A DNA stretch of 11,165 nt from assembly GCA_019314085.1 (NCBI GenBank), contig JAFCZZ010000029.1:1-11165 (forward strand), read 5' to 3'. Shown here piece by piece: positions 1 to 7,575 of the stretch (positions are counted from its first letter, which is position 1; every line of letters starts with the position of its first letter). The stretch is from Deltaproteobacteria bacterium (GTDB lineage Bacteria; Desulfobacterota; Syntrophia; Syntrophales; UBA2210). The position numbers were made by a program, and so were the translations under genes. The notes under the pieces are model-generated. The model did no database searches, was not told where the DNA came from, and was given only the letters and a program-made list of their open reading frames with translations.

Positions 1-453
1 GCCGAAGAGCTCCGTGTGCCGCCGGGTGATATAGAGGCAATCGTGTTGGGAAGCCACGGAGACACAATGGTGCCGGTGGATAGCCATACCACCCTGAAGG
101 GTGTCCCCGTCAGCCAACTTATGGAAAGGGAGAAGCTCAATGCCATTATCGAGCGGGCAAAGCAGGGCGGGGCCGAGATCGTGGATCTCCTCAAGTCCGG
201 CAGTGCCTGGCATGCCCCTTCATCCTCCGTGGTCGCCATGGTGGAGGCGATACTCACCGACAGCAAGAGGGTTCTGCCTGCCTCGGCACACCTGACCGGG
301 CAGTACGGCATCGAGGACATCTACATAGGCGTCCCCGTCAAGCTGGGTTCCGCCGGTATCGAAGAGATACACGAGATAACCCTTTCGGAAGAGGAGCTGG
401 AGGGCCTGCGCCGATCGGCCCAGGCGGTCCGGGAAACATTGAAGAAGATTTAA
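1..453 (+). CDS. mdh: Malate dehydrogenase, LDH-like type, C-terminal part (5' end outside window)
   Basis: This is the C-terminal 150 residues of an NAD-dependent malate dehydrogenase, the cytoplasmic TCA-cycle enzyme that interconverts malate and oxaloacetate. The frame is open from base 1, so the Rossmann domain and the substrate-discriminating loop lie outside the window. The segment GSHGDTMVP near the start carries the catalytic His (visible residue 19, bases 55-57) of the lactate/malate dehydrogenase superfamily. Further on, KSGSAWHAPSSS and the VLPASAHLTGQYG / DIYIGVPVKLG blocks match the MDH form; lactate dehydrogenases usually have GATYYG at the first site. The GTG at base 16 is an internal Val codon, not the start. 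The stop lies 2 bases before the next gene, which suggests one transcript. Family membership is secure. MDH rather than LDH is an inference from these motifs, because the diagnostic Arg loop is not visible. Confidence 0.93.
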   Translation, partial: AEELRVPPGDIEAIVLGSHGDTMVPVDSHTTLKGVPVSQLMEREKLNAIIERAKQGGAEIVDLLKSGSAWHAPSSSVVAMVEAILTDSKRVLPASAHLTGQYGIEDIYIGVPVKLGSAGIEEIHEITLSEEELEGLRRSAQAVRETLKKI

Positions 454-455
454 AT

Positions 456-2939
456 ATGACCTATTCATGCATTGATGAGATCCTCCCCCTTGTCCAGAAG
501 CCGGGCAGGTATATCGGGGGGGAAATCAATTCCATTCGAAAGGATCGGGCTACCTGCCTGCTGACCTTTGCCCTTGCCTTCCCCGACACCTATGAGATAG
601 GCATGTCGCATCTCGGCCTACAGATCCTCTACTCCATACTGAATGATACCCCCGAGGTAGCGGCCGAGAGGGTCTTCGCCCCCTGGCCGGACATGGAGGC
701 CCTGATGAGGGAACGGGGCATTACCCTTGCCTCTCTCGAATCGGGAACCCCCCTTTCAGCGTTCGATATCATAGGATTTTCATTGCAGTATGAGCTGTCC
801 TATACCAACGTCCTGAACATGCTGGATCTGGGGGGCGTGCCGATATACGCCGCAGACCGGGGGGAGGATGCACCCATCGTCATCGCCGGCGGCCCCTGTG
901 TCTTCAACCCCAGACCGATGGCGACATTCTTCGACGCGTTTGCCATCGGGGAGGGGGAAGAGGTGATCGGGGAGATCTCCCGGGCGGTGATCAGCGGGAA
1001 GGAAAAGGGATGTACACGCTCGGGCCTTCTGAGTCTCCTGGCTCAGATTGACGGGGTCTGGGTCCCCTCCCTGCACGGCGGGCGGAAAAAGATACAGAAA
1101 CGGGCGGTGACCGATCTGGAGCAGTGGCGCGGCCCGGCGAGGCCGATCGTACCCATCGTCGGAACCGTCCATGACCGGATCACGCTGGAGATAGCTCGGG
1201 GCTGTACCCGAGGGTGCCGCTTCTGTCAGGCAGGAATGGTCTGGAGACCCGTCAGAGAGAGGTCGCCCGGCGCCCTGGAAGAGATGGCACAGGAGATGCT
1301 CTCTTCAACGGGACATGACGAAATATCCCTCCTGTCCCTCAGCTCCGGTGATTACTCCTGCATCGAACATCTCCTGACATCCCTCATGGACCGGTATTAT
1401 GAAAAACGGGTTGCCCTCGCCCTCCCCTCCCTGAGGGTGGAAACCCTCACCGATACACTGATAAATCAGATAAAAAGGGTCCGAAAGACAAGTGTCACGC
1501 TCGCACCGGAGGCGGGAACACAGCGGCTTCGGGATGTGATCAACAAGGGAAACACCGAAGAGGAACTCCTGGCCACAGCGCGAAAGGTTTTCGATGCGGG
1601 ATGGAAATCGATCAAGCTCTACTTCATGATCGGACTCCCCTCCGAAACGCAGGAAGACCTCGAAGGGATTGTCGACCTTGCCTATAAGGTGCTCAAAAAG
1701 GGGCAGAACCGACGGCAGGTCACCGTCAGCATCTCAACCTTTGTGCCGAAACCCTTCACCCCCTTCCAGTGGCACCGACAGATAACAATCGACGAGACAC
1801 AGGAAAAACAGGATTTCTTCAAGAAACATATCCGGCACAAGAACCTGAAGCTCAAGTGGCATGACCGTGACATGAGCTTTCTCGAGGGCCTTCTGGCACG
1901 GGGAGATGAAAAGATGAGTGACCTCGTGGCACGGGTCTTCCACGCGGGAGGCCGCTTCGACGGCTGGAGTGACCAGTTCCGGTTCGATACCTGGCAGCGG
2001 GCCATAGGGGAGATGGGGATCGATGCGTCCGCCTATCTTGCAGAAAAAAATACGGACGACCCCCTTCCCTGGGATATGATCGACTGCGGCGTGGAGAGGG
2101 CGTTTCTCGCACAGGAATATGAAAAATCCCTGGACGCACAGCTGACCGATGATTGCCGGTCGGCGGGGTGTCATATGTGCGGGGTCTGCTCGGACGAACT
2201 GCAGATGATCACCGCCCAAGAACCGAGTGATATTGCATCCCCCGGGAAACGAAGGGCCTCTTTTTACGACAGTGTGGTCACACGACTCAGAATACAATTT
2301 GCCAAGAGGGGAAAGGCCGGCCTGTTGTCGCATCTGGAGCTGTCTTCCGCCATCGTCCGCGCGATTAAGATAAGCGGTTTTTCCTTTGCCTTTTCGGAGG
2401 GGTTCCATCCCCACCCCAAGATATCATTCCCCTACGCCCTCCCGGTCGGGACAGAAAGCCTCTGTGAATATGTGGACATCCAGCTTCGAGGGTATCGGGG
2501 CTCCCCGGAGGCCTTTGTCCTCAGGGTGAATCACTGCCTCCCTTCGGGACTGGAAATTACAAACATCGGGATGGTTCCCCCCCATGCTGCATCGCTGTCC
2601 AATATCATTGAGGGGTTTGACTACCAGATCCACCTGCCGTCCGCGCCCGCTCTGGTCGAGAGGATACAGGCCTTTCTGGGCGCCGGCACCTTTACGGTGT
2701 CCAGGAACCGTAAGGGGGCGGTCACCGAAAAGGACATACGCCCGCTGGTAACCTCTCTTGCCTTCGACACAAAGGAGGACATACTTTCGGTATCGACGCG
2801 GTTTGATCCGGTTGGAGGGGTCAAACCCTTGGAGATACTGACACAAGTTCTCGGCTACGACGATGAATCCGCAAGGGGGATTCGAATCATAAAGACTGGA
2901 GTGCGCTGCAAGGGAGATCCTTTGCCTGTAGTGCCCTGA
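456..2939 (+). CDS. Fused B12-binding-like/radical SAM protein with C-terminal DUF2344 domain (TIGR03960 plus TIGR03936 type)
   Basis: An 827-residue protein of unknown substrate. Residues 1-180 resemble the N-terminal B12-binding-like region of this family (FPDTYEIGMSHLGLQILY, then a GGPCVFNPRPM loop); no cobalamin-ligating DxHxxG is seen. Residues 240-480 are a radical SAM core with CTRGCRFC supplying Cys250, Cys254 and Cys257 for the 4Fe-4S cluster. Later strands include LAPEAGTQRLRDVINKG and KLYFMIGLPSET. A second cysteine group, Cys567, Cys572, Cys575 and Cys578, could hold another metal centre. From about residue 610 a separate domain begins (RLRIQFAKRGKAGLLSHLEL, FSEGFHPHPKISF), recognisable as DUF2344, which in other genomes is either fused or encoded next door. 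It starts 2 bases after mdh with only a weak GAAGAAG ribosome site, so coupling is likely. RNase G follows directly, a pairing I recall as recurrent. No enzymatic activity can be assigned from sequence. Confidence 0.9.
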   Translation: MTYSCIDEILPLVQKPGRYIGGEINSIRKDRATCLLTFALAFPDTYEIGMSHLGLQILYSILNDTPEVAAERVFAPWPDMEALMRERGITLASLESGTPLSAFDIIGFSLQYELSYTNVLNMLDLGGVPIYAADRGEDAPIVIAGGPCVFNPRPMATFFDAFAIGEGEEVIGEISRAVISGKEKGCTRSGLLSLLAQIDGVWVPSLHGGRKKIQKRAVTDLEQWRGPARPIVPIVGTVHDRITLEIARGCTRGCRFCQAGMVWRPVRERSPGALEEMAQEMLSSTGHDEISLLSLSSGDYSCIEHLLTSLMDRYYEKRVALALPSLRVETLTDTLINQIKRVRKTSVTLAPEAGTQRLRDVINKGNTEEELLATARKVFDAGWKSIKLYFMIGLPSETQEDLEGIVDLAYKVLKKGQNRRQVTVSISTFVPKPFTPFQWHRQITIDETQEKQDFFKKHIRHKNLKLKWHDRDMSFLEGLLARGDEKMSDLVARVFHAGGRFDGWSDQFRFDTWQRAIGEMGIDASAYLAEKNTDDPLPWDMIDCGVERAFLAQEYEKSLDAQLTDDCRSAGCHMCGVCSDELQMITAQEPSDIASPGKRRASFYDSVVTRLRIQFAKRGKAGLLSHLELSSAIVRAIKISGFSFAFSEGFHPHPKISFPYALPVGTESLCEYVDIQLRGYRGSPEAFVLRVNHCLPSGLEITNIGMVPPHAASLSNIIEGFDYQIHLPSAPALVERIQAFLGAGTFTVSRNRKGAVTEKDIRPLVTSLAFDTKEDILSVSTRFDPVGGVKPLEILTQVLGYDDESARGIRIIKTGVRCKGDPLPVVP

Positions 2940-2971
2940 GATTGTTTAGATGTACAAGGAACGAGAAACGG

Positions 2972-4483
2972 ATGTCAAAGGAAATCATATTTAACTGCAC
3001 CGCATATGAAACACGGATCGCCATACTGGAAGATCGGGAGCTGGCGAACCTGTATGTGGAAAGGATCGAAGAACGGTCCATAGCCGGAAACATATATAAG
3101 GGGACGGTGGTCCGCATCGTTCCGGGGATCCAGGCCGCCTTTGTGGATATAGGCATTGAACGCACCGCGTTTCTGTACGTCGCGGATACCTACCATGAAA
3201 TATCCGAAGAGGCGAACCTCTTCACGAACGGGGATGACAACCCCATAGAATACCCCCCGGGGAGCGCCGCCCGCCCCATGGAGGAGATACTGAAGGAAGG
3301 GCAGGAGGTTCTCGTTCAGGTATCGAAGGAGCCGCTGGGAACCAAGGGCGCTCGGGTCACCACGCATATATCGCTTCCGGGGAGAAATCTCGTCTCGATG
3401 CCGACATCACATCATACCGGCGTGTCGAGAAGGATCACCGACGAAGAGGAGAGGGAGCGCCTGAGAGAGATCATAGAGCGGTTGCGTCCCGAGGAGTACG
3501 GCTTTATCGCACGGACCGCAAGTGAAGGAAAGCAGGAGACCGATCTGGAGAACGATGTAGAATATCTCTCCAAACTGTGGAACACCATCAGGGAAAAGGA
3601 ACGGCGCACCAGCGCACCGGGGCTTGTGCATAGAGAGTTGAGCATGACACTCCGCGCGATCCGCGATTTATACACGGAAGATGTGGAACGGATCGTCATT
3701 GATTCAGAGGAAGAGTACAAAAAGACAATTGGTTTCATAGACACCTTCATGCCGCACATGAAACACTCGATCGATCTGTACCGGGAAACGGTGTCCATCT
3801 TCGATCACTTCGGCATTGAGTTAGACATAGGCAAGATGCTCCACAAAAAGGTGTGGCTGAAGTCGGGGGGATACATCGTTATAGAAGAGACGGAGGCCCT
3901 GTGCGCGATAGATGTGAATACCGGGAAATATGTGGGCAAGAAGAACATGGAGGAGACCATCCTCAAGACAAATATGGAGGCCGTGGGGGAGATAGCCCAC
4001 CAGCTCCCCGTCCGGAACATAGGGGGAATTATCATCATCGATTTCATAGACATGGAGATAGAGGCAAACCGCGAAAAGGTGTTTGACGCCCTCACGGCGG
4101 CAATGGAAAAAGACCGGAGCAAGACCAATATACAGAGGATATCGGAGATCGGTCTCATCGAAATGACGCGTCAGAGGAGAAGGAAGAGCTTGAGCGGCAC
4201 CATGTGCGAGACCTGTCCGTACTGCTCAGGCAGGGGAGAGGTTAAATCCAGGGCGAGCGTCTGTTACGAGATATTCAGAGAGGTGGAGAGGGAGGCAGCG
4301 TACGACAGTGCTAAAACTTTCTGTGTGCTTGTCCATCCGGAGGTGGCACAGCTCCTTCTCGAAGACGAAAACAATTTTTTGAAAAATCTGGAGGAGAAAC
4401 TGGGCCGGAAGGTCCTGGTAGAGACAGACAACAGCTTCCACCAGGAGACCTTTGAGATCATACCGATGCAGCAGGATTGTTAA
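2972..4483 (+). CDS. rng: Ribonuclease G (Rne/Rng family endoribonuclease)
   Basis: A 503-residue endoribonuclease that cleaves single-stranded RNA with a preference for 5'-monophosphate ends; in model bacteria it matures the 16S rRNA 5' end and takes part in mRNA decay. An S1 RNA-binding domain lies at about residues 36-130 (GNIYKGTVVRIVPGIQAAFV). The DNase I-like catalytic part carries the two metal-binding aspartates, Asp314 in CAIDVNTGKYVG and Asp357 in IIIIDFIDME, 43 residues apart as in E. coli RNase E (303 and 346). The zinc link is at Cys415 and Cys418 in TCPYCSGRG, with Cys412 just before. It ends soon after this domain with no long disordered tail, so RNase G is preferred over RNase E. 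I chose ATG 2972 because AAGGA at 2956-2960 precedes it and MSKEIIFN is the usual kind of N-terminus; a TTG at 2942 would add ten atypical residues. It follows the radical SAM gene by 32 bases. Confidence 0.95.
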   Translation: MSKEIIFNCTAYETRIAILEDRELANLYVERIEERSIAGNIYKGTVVRIVPGIQAAFVDIGIERTAFLYVADTYHEISEEANLFTNGDDNPIEYPPGSAARPMEEILKEGQEVLVQVSKEPLGTKGARVTTHISLPGRNLVSMPTSHHTGVSRRITDEEERERLREIIERLRPEEYGFIARTASEGKQETDLENDVEYLSKLWNTIREKERRTSAPGLVHRELSMTLRAIRDLYTEDVERIVIDSEEEYKKTIGFIDTFMPHMKHSIDLYRETVSIFDHFGIELDIGKMLHKKVWLKSGGYIVIEETEALCAIDVNTGKYVGKKNMEETILKTNMEAVGEIAHQLPVRNIGGIIIIDFIDMEIEANREKVFDALTAAMEKDRSKTNIQRISEIGLIEMTRQRRRKSLSGTMCETCPYCSGRGEVKSRASVCYEIFREVEREAAYDSAKTFCVLVHPEVAQLLLEDENNFLKNLEEKLGRKVLVETDNSFHQETFEIIPMQQDC

Positions 4484-4488
4484 ACCCT

Positions 4489-4517
4489 CGGGAGGAAGGT
4501 GGGCCGCCTTATTCCCG
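4489..4517 (+). terminator. Hairpin after rng, possible weak terminator or mRNA 3'-end structure
   Basis: Six bases after the rng stop, CGGGA (4489-4493) can pair with TCCCG (4513-4517). Inside it AAGGTG (4496-4501) pairs with CGCCTT (4505-4510) around a GGC loop, with a short imperfect internal loop between the two helices. No U-tract follows, so it does not fit a canonical intrinsic terminator. It may act with Rho, or protect the 3' end of the rng message. The remainder of 4484-4645 contains no gene I can support. Confidence 0.35.
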
Positions 4518-4645
4518 TGACCCTTTCCGATAGTATAGGCATTGATTGGGCTGCATTCCCCCTCTCAAGAAGCGCTCCTTTCCACATAATAAGGACGGTT
4601 GCCGAGAATAAAGGACATGAAGATCGCAAATGGGGCATTTATATA

Positions 4646-4673
4646 TTGACAAACGGGGCAAGATTCCTATAAT
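4646..4673 (+). promoter_or_regulatory. Consensus sigma-70 promoter for rplU-rpmA
   Basis: TTGACA at 4646-4651 and TATAAT at 4668-4673 are exact matches to both consensus hexamers, with a 16-base spacer. Transcription should begin near 4680, giving a leader of about 30 bases before rplU, which has AAGGAA at 4697-4702 seven bases before its ATG. Such a full match is unusual and suits ribosomal protein genes that need strong expression. The leader is too short for a large ribosomal-protein-binding structure, and none is seen. Confidence 0.88.
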
Positions 4674-4709
4674 AGGCGTTTCCAATTTAACTCGATAAGG
4701 AATGAAATC

Positions 4710-5021
4710 ATGTATGCAGTCATAAAGACCGGAGGGAAACAGTACAAGGTCTCAGCAGGGGACGTCCTGAACTTTGAAAAGATTGAGGGCGGCAAGGGTG
4801 ATATCGTTGCCTTCGACGAGGTGCTGCTGGTCTCCGGAGACAAAGAGGTCACAATTGGCACGCCGTTCGTTGAAGGAGCAAAGGTCGTCGGCGAAATTAT
4901 CTCGCAGATCAGGGGTCCCAAGATCGTCGTGTTCAAGATGAAGAGACGAAAGGGATACAGTAAGAAAACAGGGCACCGGCAGGATCTGACAAGCCTCAAG
5001 ATCAAAGAAATTGTTGTGTAA
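4710..5021 (+). CDS. rplU: 50S ribosomal protein L21
   Basis: 103 residues, the normal length for bacterial L21, a large-subunit protein that binds 23S rRNA. The N-terminus [18 protein letters not shown] is the family signature, and the C-terminal [21 protein letters not shown] segment is the basic L21 signature that contacts RNA. The start is fixed by AAGGAA at 4697-4702 and the strong promoter upstream. rpmA follows after 14 bases, the near-universal L21-L27 pairing. Isoleucine codons here are almost all AUC or AUU, unlike the AUA-rich neighbours, consistent with high expression. Confidence 0.98.
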   Translation: MYAVIKTGGKQYKVSAGDVLNFEKIEGGKGDIVAFDEVLLVSGDKEVTIGTPFVEGAKVVGEIISQIRGPKIVVFKMKRRKGYSKKTGHRQDLTSLKIKEIVV

Positions 5022-5035
5022 TGGAGGAAGGGTAA

Positions 5036-5290
5036 ATGGCTCACAAAAAAGGCCAGGGCAGTTCGCGTAACGGAAGAGACAGCCAGGCGCAGCGGCGCGG
5101 AGTAAAGGTATATGGCGGACAGACCGTATCTGCCGGTTCTATCATCATTCGCCAGTTGGGGACGAAGATACACCCGGGGGACAATGTCGGCATGGGTAAG
5201 GACTACACCCTCTTTGCCAAGATCGACGGGGTCGTGAAATTCGAGAGGAAAGACAGGGACAGAAAGAAGGTAAGCGTGCAGGCCTCTTAG
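5036..5290 (+). CDS. rpmA: 50S ribosomal protein L27
   Basis: 84 residues, typical of L27, the protein whose N-terminal tail reaches the peptidyl transferase centre and helps position tRNA. It starts [17 protein letters not shown], so the conserved basic tail begins directly at the initiator Met. There is no N-terminal extension with a cleavage site of the kind found in Firmicutes. The body contains [19 protein letters not shown] and [11 protein letters not shown], both family-typical. GGAGG at 5023-5027 sits 8 bases before the ATG, a strong ribosome site. It is co-transcribed with rplU, and an intrinsic terminator follows at 5321-5358. Confidence 0.98.
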   Translation: MAHKKGQGSSRNGRDSQAQRRGVKVYGGQTVSAGSIIIRQLGTKIHPGDNVGMGKDYTLFAKIDGVVKFERKDRDRKKVSVQAS

Positions 5291-5305
5291 CGATTCCCCT
5301 TATTC

Positions 5306-5314
5306 TGATATAAT
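5306..5314 (+). promoter_or_regulatory. Candidate extended -10 element, possible obgE promoter
   Basis: TGATATAAT places a TG one base before a perfect TATAAT (5309-5314), the extended -10 form that can work without a good -35 box. The -35 position (about 5286-5291, CTTAGC) matches consensus poorly. A start near 5321 would place the terminator hairpin at the very 5' end of the transcript. AT-rich intergenic DNA can produce this by chance. Confidence 0.42.
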
Positions 5315-5320
5315 TATTTG

Positions 5321-5358
5321 AAAGAAGGTGTTAGTCTCTTGATACTAACACCTTTTTT
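5321..5358 (+). terminator. Intrinsic terminator after rplU-rpmA
   Basis: AAGGTGTTAGT (5325-5335) is perfectly complementary to ACTAACACCTT (5344-5354), an 11-bp stem with an 8-base loop. The right arm runs into six T residues (5353-5358), and AAAG at 5321-5324 can pair with part of this tract. It lies 30 bases after the rpmA stop and 28 bases before obgE, so it should end the L21-L27 transcript and limit read-through into obgE. Confidence 0.88.
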
Positions 5359-5386
5359 AGTTTCCCTTTCTACATGGATATCTTTT

Positions 5387-6403
5387 ATGAGATTTGTCGA
5401 TGAAGCAAAGATATATATAAAATCCGGTGACGGCGGACAGGGATGTGTCAGCTTCCGAAGGGAAAAATTCGTTCCCCGCGGCGGACCGGATGGTGGAGAC
5501 GGCGGCAAGGGGGGGGACATCGTCACCACTGCATCCCGCAGTCACCGAACCCTGCTGGACATGAAGTTCAACCAGCATCACACGGCCCGGCGGGGAGGCC
5601 AGGGCGGGGGGAACAACCGAACAGGCAAAAACAGCGACGACGTTCAGATCGTTGTCCCCGTGGGCACCGTCATCCGGGACATGGAGACAGGAGAGCTCCT
5701 GGCGGACATGACCGAGGACGGCCAGAGGGCCATACTGGCCCTGGGTGGAAAGGGGGGGAGAGGTAACTCCCGGTTCAAGACCTCTACGAACCAGGCGCCC
5801 CGCTACGCCCAGGACGGCCTTCCGGGAGAGGAGAAGACGGTCAGTCTGGAACTCAAGTTGATCGCCGACGTGGGGACCGTCGGTTTTCCAAACGTCGGCA
5901 AGTCAACCCTGATAGCTCACGTATCGGCGGCGCGGCCCAAGATAGCGGACTACCCCTTTACCACACTGAAACCCAACCTGGGGGTGGTGCGTCTCGGAGA
6001 CTACAAGACCTTTGTCATCGCTGATATCCCGGGCCTCATAGAGGGCGCCCACCTGGGCGCGGGGCTGGGCACGAAATTCTTGCGCCATATAGAAAGAACC
6101 TCTATACTGCTCCATATCATAGATATATCGAAGGATCCCTTTACCGGTGCATGGGAAGATTTCGAGGCGATCAACAACGAACTTGCCTCCTTCAGCCCTG
6201 CCGTACGGGCGAAGCCTCAGATCGTAGCCATCAACAAGATCGATCTGACGATCACACGGGAGAGGCTGCCCGAGCAGGTGGGTATCTTCGAAGAAAAAGG
6301 CCTTTGTGTCTTTCCCTTCTCGGCCGTCACGGGGGAAGGGGTTGGGGAACTGATGCAGGAGGTCGGGAAAAGGCTGAGCGACTATTCCGGACCACGGGCG
6401 TAA
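5387..6403 (+). CDS. obgE: GTPase Obg (ribosome-assembly GTPase)
   Basis: 338 residues. Obg is a slow GTPase that binds the 50S subunit during late assembly and links to growth and stress control. The N-terminal glycine-rich Obg fold covers about residues 1-160 (FVDEAKIYIKSGDGGQG, GGPDGGDGGKGG). The G domain follows: P-loop GFPNVGKST at 166-174, switch region ADYPFTT, G3 DIPGLIEGA, G4 NKID and G5 SAVTGEG. It stops soon after the G domain, so there is no C-terminal OCT domain of the kind found in Firmicutes. I chose ATG 5387 because MRFVDEA is the canonical Obg start. A TTG at 5318 would add 23 atypical residues and run through the terminator hairpin. No Shine-Dalgarno is visible before 5387, which is odd. 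proB follows after 33 bases. Confidence 0.96.
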   Translation: MRFVDEAKIYIKSGDGGQGCVSFRREKFVPRGGPDGGDGGKGGDIVTTASRSHRTLLDMKFNQHHTARRGGQGGGNNRTGKNSDDVQIVVPVGTVIRDMETGELLADMTEDGQRAILALGGKGGRGNSRFKTSTNQAPRYAQDGLPGEEKTVSLELKLIADVGTVGFPNVGKSTLIAHVSAARPKIADYPFTTLKPNLGVVRLGDYKTFVIADIPGLIEGAHLGAGLGTKFLRHIERTSILLHIIDISKDPFTGAWEDFEAINNELASFSPAVRAKPQIVAINKIDLTITRERLPEQVGIFEEKGLCVFPFSAVTGEGVGELMQEVGKRLSDYSGPRA

Positions 6404-6436
6404 GGCTGAACACAAGAGAGGGGTTATACGAACGCG

Positions 6437-7567
6437 ATGTCGGAAGAGAGGGTCAGGATACTCAAGGGTGCGAAGAGGGTACTCGTCAAGGTAGGGAGCG
6501 GCGTCCTGACGGGACACGACGGCCTTGCCCTTGATATCATCGAACAGTTGGTCGATGAGATCTCTGCCTATTCCAAGAAGGGCCTTCACTTTGTCATCGT
6601 CTCTTCGGGGGCCATCGCATCCGGCACCAACCGGATGGGCTTCAAGGAAAAACTCAAAAGCCTGCCCCAGAAGCAAGCGGCCGCGGCCATCGGACAGGGC
6701 AGATTGATGCGAGTCTACTCGCAGGCCTTCGGCAGGCACGACCTGGTGACCGCCCAGATACTGCTGACCATGAGCGACCTGACCGACAGACAGCGATTCC
6801 TCAATGTCCGCAACACCCTTTCAACCCTCATGGAATGGGGCGTTATCCCCATCATAAACGAGAATGATACGGTCTCCGTGGATGAGATAAAGTTCGGGGA
6901 CAATGACAACCTCGCCGCGATGATGGCAAACATCACGGAGGCCAACCTGCTGATCAATCTGACTAACACGGAGGGGCTGTACGACCGGGATCCCCGAGGA
7001 CCGCAGGCATCCAGGCTGATCCCCCTGGTCAGAGAAATAACCGCACAGATAGAGGAAGCCGCCTCATCCGAGGCCGATACCGTGGGTATGGGGGGGATGA
7101 GAAGCAAGGTGATCGCCGCGAAAAAGGTGACGACGTTCGGGATCCCCTATATCATCGCCCACGGCAAGAAGGCCGGCATCGTGGGGGAGATCCTCTCGGG
7201 GCAGGAGACGGGGACCCTGTTTCTCCCGAAGGCGCAGCACCTGAAAAGCAAAAAACACTGGATAGCCTTTACCCTGAGGGCCAGGGGAAAGATCTGCATC
7301 GACGAAGGGGCACAGGACGCCATCATGAATCAGGGGAAAAGTCTTCTCCCCTCGGGTGTCGTGACCGTCGAGGGGACCTTCGGCGTGGGCGATCCCGTGA
7401 CATGTGTCGACGCGAACGGCGCTGTGATTGCCAAAGGTCTGGTCAATTATTCCTCTTCCGACATAGACAAGATACGGGGCCTCAAGACATCCCGGATCGA
7501 GCAGGTACTGGGAGAAAAACCCTACGACGAGATCATTCACCGCGACAATATGGCGGTATCACGGTAG
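6437..7567 (+). CDS. proB: Glutamate 5-kinase with C-terminal PUA domain
   Basis: 376 residues. It phosphorylates L-glutamate to gamma-glutamyl phosphate, the first and usually proline-inhibited step of proline synthesis. The amino-acid kinase domain covers about residues 1-260: VKVGSGVLT near the N-terminus, SSGAIASG, INENDTV, FGDNDNLAAM and MGGMRSKVIAAKK, all standard ProB blocks. The remaining 110 residues are the PUA domain found in most bacterial ProB (ARGKICIDEGAQDAI, GVVTVEGTFGVGDPV). The start at ATG 6437 gives the expected N-terminus; its ribosome site is weak, AGAGGGG ending about 13 bases upstream. The gene is 33 bases after obgE and presumably co-transcribed. proA is not adjacent; a convergent alkyltransferase gene begins its 3' end 8 bases away, so gamma-glutamyl phosphate reductase must be encoded elsewhere. 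Confidence 0.96.
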   Translation: MSEERVRILKGAKRVLVKVGSGVLTGHDGLALDIIEQLVDEISAYSKKGLHFVIVSSGAIASGTNRMGFKEKLKSLPQKQAAAAIGQGRLMRVYSQAFGRHDLVTAQILLTMSDLTDRQRFLNVRNTLSTLMEWGVIPIINENDTVSVDEIKFGDNDNLAAMMANITEANLLINLTNTEGLYDRDPRGPQASRLIPLVREITAQIEEAASSEADTVGMGGMRSKVIAAKKVTTFGIPYIIAHGKKAGIVGEILSGQETGTLFLPKAQHLKSKKHWIAFTLRARGKICIDEGAQDAIMNQGKSLLPSGVVTVEGTFGVGDPVTCVDANGAVIAKGLVNYSSSDIDKIRGLKTSRIEQVLGEKPYDEIIHRDNMAVSR

Positions 7568-7575
7568 GGGACCCT

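Noticed and set aside
1734..2414. Long minus-strand open frame inside the radical SAM gene
   Set aside because: The plus-strand frame has clear protein motifs throughout. The opposite frame shows no recognisable domain and is explained by GC-rich codon shadowing.
5318..5386. 23-residue N-terminal extension of Obg from TTG 5318
   Set aside because: It is encoded by the terminator hairpin, and canonical Obg begins at MRFVDEA (5387).
5903..6739. 278-codon minus-strand open frame across the obgE-proB junction
   Set aside because: It spans two well-identified genes and shows no family motif; a typical shadow frame.
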